From Mycobacteriaceae bacterium (GTDB lineage: Bacteria > Actinomycetota > Actinomycetes > Mycobacteriales > Mycobacteriaceae), in assembly GCA_019749805.1 (NCBI GenBank), contig JAIEPH010000027.1, positions 143,396-207,395 of the forward strand: 64,000 nt of DNA, given 5' to 3'. The notes under the pieces are model-generated. The model did no database searches and had not been told where the DNA came from. It saw only the letters and a list, made by a program, of their open reading frames with translations. Both the position numbers and the translations under genes were made by a program. Positions 58,108 to 64,000 of the stretch are shown here, piece by piece; within the stretch, counting starts at the first letter, position 1; each line of letters starts with the position of its first letter.

Positions 58108-59496
58108 ATGTCGGCAGACTATGACCGGCTTTTCCACGCTTCAGGGTCCTCGGTGGACGCCCTGCCGACAGCCGACGACGCGGATCGTGACGTCGCCGCC
58201 ACTGGTCCGGCGCCCGCCACCGGCCCGGGCCGTGGCGAGGTGACGCCGCCCGCGATGCCCGTCGATCCGAACAAGACTCAGGCCGCCGCCGCGCCGGCCC
58301 CGCGCCAGACTGAGGTCACGACGCAGATGCCGGCCGCACGCACTGCCCCGCCGCAGCGTCAGCAACCGAACGGGATGATGCGGACACCGAAGGCGACCGG
58401 CCCCACCGGCGCCCGCTTCGAACAGCAGCGGCCCGCACCGGCACCCGCACCACGGCCGGCGCCGGCGCCCGCGCCGTCGCAGCACTTCGCCGAAGGCCAG
58501 TCCGAGATGGATTTGGTGCGCCGCGTGGGCCAGCCCGCGCCGACGTCGGCGGCGACGATCGGCAACCATCGCGCCATCGATGCGCTGTCGCACGTCGGCG
58601 TGAAGTCCGCGGTGAAAATGCCTTCGCAGCGTGGCTGGCGGCATCTGCTGTACGTGCTCACGCGCATCAATCTCGGGTTGTCACCCGACGAGCTCTACGA
58701 GATGGATCTGCATACCCGGATCCGCCGAAATGCGCGTGACTCGTATCAGATTGGCGTCTTCGGGCTGAAGGGCGGTGTCGGCAAGACCGCCATCACCGTC
58801 TCGCTGGGTTCTGCGCTGAGCAAGGTGCGCGGCGACCGGATCCTGGCCATCGACGCGGACCCCGACGGCGGCAATCTCGCCGATCGGGCGGGACGGCAGT
58901 CGGCGGCAACGATCGCAGATCTGTTGTCGGACAAGGAACTCGCGCGGTACAACGACATTCGCGCGTACACGAGCATGAACGGCTCGAACCTCGAGGTCCT
59001 GTCGTCCGACGATTACAGCGCCGCGCGGCGCGAGTTCAACGACGAGGACTGGAGGGACGCGACCAGCATTGTGTCGCGCTACTACAACCTGGTGTTGGCC
59101 GACTGCGGGGCGGGGCTGTTCCAGCCCGCCGCTCGAGGTGTGCTGTCGACGGTTTCCGGCCTGGTGATCGTCGCGAGCGCGTCGATCGACGGTGCGCGCC
59201 AGGCCGCGATCACCATGGACTGGTTGCGGCAGAACGGATATCAGGATCTGCTCGGCCGCTCGTGCGTGGTCATCAACCATGTCGTGCCGGGGAAGCCGAA
59301 CATCGATATCGAGGATCTGGTGCAGCAGTTCGAGCGCCATGTCCCGCCGGGTCGAGTCATTGTGCTGCCCTATGACAAGCACGTCGCGGCCGGCACGGAG
59401 ATCCAGCTCGACCTGCTCGGTAAGGACTTCCGGCGCCGGGTCATCGAGTTGGCCGCGGCCCTGTCCGACGACTTCGACAGGCTCGAACGACGTTGA
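58108..59496 (+). CDS. espI: ESX-1 secretion-associated ATPase EspI
   Basis: The 462-residue protein begins MSADYDRLFHASG and has a Pro/Ala-rich N-terminal half. A ParA/MinD-like ATPase domain (about 200-460) follows, with GLKGGVGKTAITVSLGSALS, IDADPDGGNLADR and VLADCGAGLFQPAARGVLST. In M. tuberculosis EspI links ESX-1 activity to ATP level. At 462 residues it is shorter than the 666-residue M. tuberculosis protein because of the short Pro-rich part. Its stop overlaps the eccD1 start (TTGA). Confidence 0.93.
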   Translation: MSADYDRLFHASGSSVDALPTADDADRDVAATGPAPATGPGRGEVTPPAMPVDPNKTQAAAAPAPRQTEVTTQMPAARTAPPQRQQPNGMMRTPKATGPTGARFEQQRPAPAPAPRPAPAPAPSQHFAEGQSEMDLVRRVGQPAPTSAATIGNHRAIDALSHVGVKSAVKMPSQRGWRHLLYVLTRINLGLSPDELYEMDLHTRIRRNARDSYQIGVFGLKGGVGKTAITVSLGSALSKVRGDRILAIDADPDGGNLADRAGRQSAATIADLLSDKELARYNDIRAYTSMNGSNLEVLSSDDYSAARREFNDEDWRDATSIVSRYYNLVLADCGAGLFQPAARGVLSTVSGLVIVASASIDGARQAAITMDWLRQNGYQDLLGRSCVVINHVVPGKPNIDIEDLVQQFERHVPPGRVIVLPYDKHVAAGTEIQLDLLGKDFRRRVIELAAALSDDFDRLERR

Positions 59497-61016
59497 CCTC
59501 CACCGCCGCCGCAGCAACGGCGTCGGGTGTGACGCCTGGCCGGCCGTCGACCACGCGCGTGACGATCCTGACCGGACGACGAATGACCGACCTGGTGCTG
59601 CCGGCGTCGGCACCGATCGAAACGTATATCGATGAGACGGTTTCGGTGCTCGCCGAGCTACTCGAGGACACGCCGAAGGATGTCCTCGCCGGGTTCGACT
59701 TCTCGGTGCAGGGGGTGTGGGCGTTCGCACGCCCGGGTGCACCACCGCTGAGGTTCAACGAGTCGCTGGACGACGCCGGTGTGGTCGACGGGTCCCTGCT
59801 GACGCTGGTTTCCGTGAGCCGAACCGAGCGCTATCGGCCCCTGGTCGAGGACGTGATCGACGCGATCGCGGTGCTTGACGAGTCACCGGAGTTCGATCGC
59901 ACCGCATTGAACCGATTTGTCGGTCTGGCGATTCCGTTCACCGCGCTGGCGGTATCGGCGATGTCGTTGGTGGCATGGAGCCGCAGCGGTCACGCTTGGT
60001 GGTGGGCGGTGGCGCTGGCCGTCCTCGGCCTGGGACTGTTGGGCGGCAGCGTGCTGGCGACCAACCGCTACCAGAACATCGACATGTCGGAGAGCCTGCT
60101 GGTCGCGTCGATGCCGGCATTGGCGGCAGCGGCGGCGCTCGCGGTTCCGCTGCCGATCGGCTACGGCGGGCTCGGTGCGCCGCAAGCAGCGGGTGCGGCC
60201 GCGGTGGTGTTGTTGTTGACGCTGGCGACCCGAGGCGGACCGCGCAAAAGGGCCGAGCTGGCTTCGTTTTTGGCGGTCGCGTCCACCGCGGGGGCCGCGG
60301 CGGCTGTCGCGTTCGGCTATGGATGGCAATACTGGGTGCCCGCAGGCGCGATTGCGTTCGGCCTGATCGTCGTGACCAATGCGGCCAAGCTGACCGTCGC
60401 GGTGGCTCGGATCGCGCTGCCGCCGATCCCCGCACCCGGCGAAACCGTCGGCAGCGAGGAACTTCTCGACCCGGTCGCCGCACCCATGGGCGACGAGTCA
60501 CCGACCTGGCAGGCGATCATCGAGTCCGTGCCGGACTCCGCCGCGCGGCTACACGAGCGCAGCCAGTTGGCGACGCGGCTGCTGATCGGTTTCGTGACCG
60601 TGGGCGCGCTGATCCTGGCGATCGGTGCGATCACCGTTGTAGTGCAGGGACATTTCTTCGTCCACAGCATGATCGTTGCGGCGCTCGTCACGTTGATCTG
60701 CGGCTTCAGGTCCCGGCTCTACGCCGAACGCTGGTGTGCGTGGGGGTTGTTGGCGGCGGTTGTCGTGATCCCGACGGGCTTGATGGTGAAGCTGTCGTTG
60801 TGGGATCCCGACCGCGCGTGGCTGGTGCTGGCCCTGTACGTGGCGTTGGGAATCGTCACCCTGATCGTCATCGGGGCGGCCAGCAGCGTGCAGCGGGTGT
60901 CGCCGGTGACCAAGCGAATCCTCGAATTGGTCGACGGTGCGGCGATTGCCGCGATCATCCCTTTGCTGTTGTGGATCGCCAGCGTGTACGACCTGCTGCG
61001 GAATCTGAGGTTCTGA
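59493..61016 (+). CDS. eccD1: ESX-1 membrane channel component EccD1
   Basis: The 507-residue protein has an N-terminal ubiquitin-like (YukD) cytosolic domain (about 20-110; TRVTILTGRRMTDLVLPASA) and about 11 transmembrane helices from about residue 140 to the end. EccD dimers form the largest part of the type VII membrane complex. The start is TTG 59493, overlapping the espI stop; an ATG at 59583 is too far inside the ubiquitin-like domain. Confidence 0.93.
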   Translation: MTSTAAAATASGVTPGRPSTTRVTILTGRRMTDLVLPASAPIETYIDETVSVLAELLEDTPKDVLAGFDFSVQGVWAFARPGAPPLRFNESLDDAGVVDGSLLTLVSVSRTERYRPLVEDVIDAIAVLDESPEFDRTALNRFVGLAIPFTALAVSAMSLVAWSRSGHAWWWAVALAVLGLGLLGGSVLATNRYQNIDMSESLLVASMPALAAAAALAVPLPIGYGGLGAPQAAGAAAVVLLLTLATRGGPRKRAELASFLAVASTAGAAAAVAFGYGWQYWVPAGAIAFGLIVVTNAAKLTVAVARIALPPIPAPGETVGSEELLDPVAAPMGDESPTWQAIIESVPDSAARLHERSQLATRLLIGFVTVGALILAIGAITVVVQGHFFVHSMIVAALVTLICGFRSRLYAERWCAWGLLAAVVVIPTGLMVKLSLWDPDRAWLVLALYVALGIVTLIVIGAASSVQRVSPVTKRILELVDGAAIAAIIPLLLWIASVYDLLRNLRF

Positions 61017-61034
61017 TCGCGAGGGGAGCGAGCG

Positions 61035-61343
61035 ATGAGTGGTGAGATACCCGGGTTGGATCCCGAGGTGCTGCGCACTGCGGCAGCGGCTTTCGGTGAT
61101 GCGGCGGATGGTCTGAGCCGTATGCGGGCAAACGAGGTCGTCGGCGATGCCGCCGCATCGCTGGGGCAGTTGCTCACAGCCCAGTCATGCCGCAGGGCGC
61201 AGGAGGGCATCACCGCGGCGGTCACCGGGGCGGTTGAGAGTGCGCGGGAATACAGCGAAAGCCTGGATGACGCTGTGCGTGCCTATTCTCGTCAGGATCA
61301 AGCGGTCGCCGACGACATCGCCAACGTCGACATCCCGAGCTGA
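61035..61343 (+). CDS. Small EspJ/EspC-like ESX-1 substrate
   Basis: The 102-residue helical protein has LDPEVLRTAAAAFGDAADGL at the start, similar to the N-terminus of EspJ/EspC-type proteins, and the ESX export motif Tyr84-x3-Asp88 (YSRQD). It follows eccD1 by 18 bases with GAGGGGAGCGAG as a ribosome site. A partner could be the WXG-like protein at 62272. Function unknown. Confidence 0.75.
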   Translation: MSGEIPGLDPEVLRTAAAAFGDAADGLSRMRANEVVGDAAASLGQLLTAQSCRRAQEGITAAVTGAVESAREYSESLDDAVRAYSRQDQAVADDIANVDIPS

Positions 61344-61345
61344 CG

Positions 61346-62275
61346 TCATGACAGGGGCACGCCAGAACTGTCCTTGAATGCCCCGAAAAATGCGTTGTTA
61401 CCGCTCTCGAATCCCTTTGTGCCGATGTAATTCTGCACATCGAGGTAGTACGTGCGCATGGCGGTGTCGGAGAACTTGTTCTCGACCTCGGCGGGTGACA
61501 TCAGTCGGCCGTCCTGGACGTACTTGCTGACGATCGCGGGGTTGGGGTCCGCTGGAACCAGGATGGACGCGACCCGCACCGCCATTTCGCTCGTTGCCGC
61601 TCCACTGGATGGTGTCGGGATGTCGCTGTCGGCTAGTTCGACCGCGCCATACGCGGCGCCCAACAGTGAACCCGCCGCCCTGAGGGCGGCAACAGAGTCG
61701 TCGCTGTCGGGTGGGGCCGCAGCCGCGGACTCCTCGTACTGCTCGGCGGCGGCGTGCGTGGCTTCGACGGCTGTGCGCCCGGCCTCGGGGTCGGCGACGA
61801 AGACCGTCAACAGGTTTCGCAATCCCAACGGGTCGTCTGCCATCTGGGTGCGGAGGGAGTGGAAGGCGCTCTGGCGTCCGCCGACAAGTTGACCGAGGTG
61901 GGGAGCGATCGCGGTGGCGTAGTTCCGGACCAGCTGCGGATTCAGTTGTGCTGCCGGGACTTTCGTGAGACCGAGGAACCCGGAATCCAGCGCACTCAAC
62001 TTTCCGTGGTTGGAGATGAGGTACCCGGCGAGCGTTGCGGCGCCCTGGTTCGCAGGGCCGTCGTCCCCTGCGATCCAGGTGAAGCGCGCCCCGGCAGCCG
62101 CGCCGTCGTCGTCCCAGTCGTACGTCGTCACGTCGTCGAGGATGTCGTTGCCCCGGTCGCTGGTGAGCACGCTGATCATCTCCGACGGAGAATCTGGTGG
62201 CAGCTCCGGAGTTGAAGTGCCGCAGGCAGTTACAGTGACGAGAACTGCTGCGAGGACGCCGAGGAGCCTGATCAT
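61346..62275 (-). CDS. Predicted lipoprotein in the ESX-1 locus
   Basis: The 309-residue protein has an N-terminal signal and lipobox (LVTVTACGTS, with Cys18 as the expected lipid site) and a helical extracellular domain with no clear family. It contains FESGNNAFFGAFKDSSG near the C-terminus, a pattern also found in ESX-associated TPR-like proteins. It starts four bases inside the WXG-like gene (ATGA) and converges on the YxxxD gene with 2 bases between. Confidence 0.65.
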   Translation of the reverse strand: MIRLLGVLAAVLVTVTACGTSTPELPPDSPSEMISVLTSDRGNDILDDVTTYDWDDDGAAAGARFTWIAGDDGPANQGAATLAGYLISNHGKLSALDSGFLGLTKVPAAQLNPQLVRNYATAIAPHLGQLVGGRQSAFHSLRTQMADDPLGLRNLLTVFVADPEAGRTAVEATHAAAEQYEESAAAAPPDSDDSVAALRAAGSLLGAAYGAVELADSDIPTPSSGAATSEMAVRVASILVPADPNPAIVSKYVQDGRLMSPAEVENKFSDTAMRTYYLDVQNYIGTKGFESGNNAFFGAFKDSSGVPLS

Positions 62276-62757
62276 CCGCCTGGCTCGAATATGGGGAAGC
62301 GCCCGGCGGTTTCGCCGTCGATGACGTCGTATGTCTCGAGCAGTCGCTGGATCATCAGCGTGTATGCCTGCGGGACACTGCGGAAAGCTTCCGACAGATT
62401 GGGCGGGGCCGTCGTCACCCCCTCGTCGGAGATCTCCCAGCCCTGGCCCCGCAACTCGCCGACCATGTCCAGCAGGGCCGTACGCGCCGAGTCGAGCTGC
62501 CCTCCGCCGGTCGCCAGAACGCCTTGCAGGGCGTGCAGTTTGTCGCGTAGCGCTTCCTGAACGGCGAGGTTCTGTTCACCGCGGGCAATCGCCGCGTCGG
62601 CCGCTCCTCCTGTCCAACCGTCGCGCAGTTCGGCGATCGATCCGCGCTGCATCGTGATCAGGTCGTCGAGCTGTGAGGCCATGGCGCCCACGTCGGCGGC
62701 AGCCGCTACCACACGCTCCGGCTGTGACGCCTCGACGGCTGAGATAGAAGTGGCCAC
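62272..62757 (-). CDS. WXG100-like ESX-1 protein
   Basis: The helical protein (161 residues from GTG 62757, or 172 from ATG 62790) has a WTG turn (ELRDGWTGGAADAAIARGEQ) about 48 residues from the GTG start, as in WXG100-type helical hairpins, and a C-terminal extension ending GRFPIFEPGG. GTG 62757 is preferred because it begins the first helix directly (MATSISAVEASQPERVV). A GATAAT hexamer lies just upstream, so a leaderless transcript from GTG is possible. No YxxxD motif is evident. Confidence 0.65.
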   Translation of the reverse strand: MATSISAVEASQPERVVAAAADVGAMASQLDDLITMQRGSIAELRDGWTGGAADAAIARGEQNLAVQEALRDKLHALQGVLATGGGQLDSARTALLDMVGELRGQGWEISDEGVTTAPPNLSEAFRSVPQAYTLMIQRLLETYDVIDGETAGRFPIFEPGG

Positions 62758-62858
62758 GAACTGATTATCCCGGGTAAGTACATACGCCATTTGCAGTTCT
62801 TGGAATGCGGCGGAAAACGGTGCAAAGAACGGCTGGCAGATCTGCGTACAGTGAGCGA

Positions 62859-63092
62859 ATGTTGCTGCTGATTCTCCAGGTGGCGCTGCTGGTGTTCATT
62901 GCGGCCGGCGTGCTCGCGATCGCGACCGTGTACGCCGTTCGCAGGCGCAAGGTGAGTTATCGGCACAAGATCGATCCGACCCTGGGCACGCTGGGGGAGA
63001 TGGGCATGGTGCCGCCGACGCCGCTACCGGAGTGGGCGTACTGGAATGATTCGCAACGGAACGGCCCCGACGACAGGCCCGCCTCGCGCTAG
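62859..63092 (+). CDS. Small single-pass membrane protein in the ESX-1 locus
   Basis: This 77-residue protein has one transmembrane helix (LLLILQVALLVFIAAGVLAI), a basic stretch RRRKVSYRHKID and a Pro-rich C-terminus. ATG 62859 is chosen because it begins the helix; the open frame upstream to 62805 overlaps the WXG-like promoter. It converges on the espK-like gene with a 4-base overlap. Function unknown. Confidence 0.65.
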   Translation: MLLLILQVALLVFIAAGVLAIATVYAVRRRKVSYRHKIDPTLGTLGEMGMVPPTPLPEWAYWNDSQRNGPDDRPASR

Positions 63093-64000
63093 ACGGTTGC
63101 TTCGGTCGCGATGGCGTCGGACATCAGCACGCTCAGGTGTTGCCAGTAGATCCAGTCGGCGATCGCGGCGCGCTGGTCAGCCGGGTCGACGGCGGTGTGG
63201 GCACGGTACAGAGCCAGCTCTTGCGCATGCTCGGCATAGGTTACGAACGCCTCGATCTGCACGACAGCGCGGTCGGGCGCATTGCTCAGGAGCGGACGGA
63301 AGACCTCGAACCACAACTGGGCCCGTTTGTCCTCGGGCGCATTGGCATCGGCTTGGGCCGGCGGCAGGAGATCGGACAGTCCGGTGCTGCTGACCGCGGC
63401 GAGCTTGACCGCGGCGTCGGGGGCGATCACCTGCAGGCGGTGCCGGCCATCCATGGTGCCGTTCTCCGGGATGTCGTCGGCGCGCAGAACGATCTTGGGT
63501 GCTCCAGGGTCGAAGCCCTTGAACTGGTCCTCGGTGGCGATGACGGCACGAAGGTCGGTGTTGTGGTGTTGGGCCCAACCATGAAGGGCCAGAATCGGAT
63601 ACGTCGTCCAACTGCCGCGGACAGTAGCCGGGATGCTCTCGTCGGCGGTGGCCATGGTGACTTGTTCGGGCAGGTTCACACCGTCGGGGATGTAGCCGAG
63701 ACCGTAGTTGTTGGCGACGACGATGGAGCCGTCCTTGGCGAGGCCGGTGAGCCAGACGAAGCCGACGTCGGTGACGCCGACGTTGAGCGCGGCGGCGATG
63801 CGTTGGGCGAGCACGGCGGGATCGTTGCCGGGTGAACGACGGCGCAGCGCTCCGGCGGTGGCCGCCGCGGCGGCGGCCTCGCGATGGGCGCGGGCGGCCG
63901 AAACCGGCACGGGCGCAGGGGCTCCCACAGTGCTGGCACCGGCGGATGGACCAGCGTTCCGTCGTCGCGCTTCTGCACACGTAGCTCGTGCGCGTTGACG
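63089..64000 (-). CDS. espK: EspK-like ESX-1 protein (C-terminal part, runs off the right edge)
   Basis: Minus-strand reading from 63928 down gives ALNVGVTDVGFVWLTGLAKD, GLGYIPDGVNLPEQVTMATA and ALYRAHTAVDPADQRAAIAD, similar to the C-terminal domain of EspK. The frame remains open past 63928 to the right edge through an Ala/Arg-rich stretch, so the start lies outside the window. A GTG at 63928 could be an internal start but the family is much longer (about 730 in M. tuberculosis). EspK interacts with EspB and EccCb1 in ESX-1. Confidence 0.8.
   Translation of the reverse strand, partial: RQRARATCAEARRRNAGPSAGASTVGAPAPVPVSAARAHREAAAAAATAGALRRRSPGNDPAVLAQRIAAALNVGVTDVGFVWLTGLAKDGSIVVANNYGLGYIPDGVNLPEQVTMATADESIPATVRGSWTTYPILALHGWAQHHNTDLRAVIATEDQFKGFDPGAPKIVLRADDIPENGTMDGRHRLQVIAPDAAVKLAAVSSTGLSDLLPPAQADANAPEDKRAQLWFEVFRPLLSNAPDRAVVQIEAFVTYAEHAQELALYRAHTAVDPADQRAAIADWIYWQHLSVLMSDAIATEATV

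Overview
The window is high-GC actinobacterial DNA covering the replication-origin neighbourhood of a fast-growing mycobacterium (Mycolicibacterium type). The order rpmH-dnaA-oriC-dnaN-gnd-recF-DUF721-gyrB-gyrA, the block crgA/trpG/pknB/pknA/pbpA/rodA/pstP/fhaB/fhaA, and an ESX-1 locus on the same side of oriC all fit that group. A gnd gene between dnaN and recF is the fast-grower arrangement; it is absent there in M. tuberculosis. I cannot name the species from sequence alone.

Layout. 1-6.6 kb: replication initiation (rpmH 5' end, dnaA, oriC with DnaA boxes, dnaN, gnd, recF, DUF721 gene). 6.8-12.6 kb: gyrB and gyrA. GyrA is interrupted, directly after its catalytic tyrosine, by a 421-residue intein with an apparently intact LAGLIDADG homing endonuclease. 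12.7-15.7 kb: a DUF3566 membrane protein, tRNA-Ile(GAT), a 37-residue DLW-39-like protein, tRNA-Ala(TGC), and a relic integrated element of about 1.1 kb. The relic is bounded by the 3' end of tRNA-Ala and a 45-bp imperfect copy of it, and holds a broken integrase and a small secreted protein. 15.3-28.8 kb: the cell-division and cell-wall cluster. cwsA, ppiA, a PH-domain protein, crgA, a DUF881 protein and trpG are followed by the overlapping minus-strand operon fhaB-pstP-rodA-pbpA-pknA-pknB (transcribed in that order), with fhaA and tRNA-Leu(CAG) upstream.

28.8-45.6 kb: accessory metabolism and regulation. It includes a TetR regulator divergent from a molybdopterin oxidoreductase across a 24-bp perfect inverted repeat, two flavin/F420-type oxidoreductases, a ferritin-like protein, a PknH-like sensor kinase, a thioesterase, GNAT, MBL-fold, pirin and EVE-domain proteins. 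A MarR regulator sits divergent from an acyl-CoA carboxyltransferase across a 22-bp palindrome. whiB5, a helix-turn-helix protein and a MinD-like ATPase follow.

46-64 kb: an ESX-1 type VII secretion locus. In order it holds espE-like and espF-like substrates, espG1 (PE/PPE chaperone), espH, eccA1, eccB1, eccCa1, eccCb1, PE35, PPE68, esxB, esxA, espI, eccD1, a further YxxxD-bearing small substrate, a lipoprotein, a WXG-like protein, a small membrane protein and the 3' part of an espK-like gene that runs off the right edge.

Most genes belong to well-known families. The least ordinary features are the full-length gyrA intein, the natural serine at the quinolone-determining position of GyrA, the tRNA-Ala relic element with compensatory T-stem changes, two strong palindromes in divergent promoter regions, and perfect DnaA-box nonamers outside oriC.
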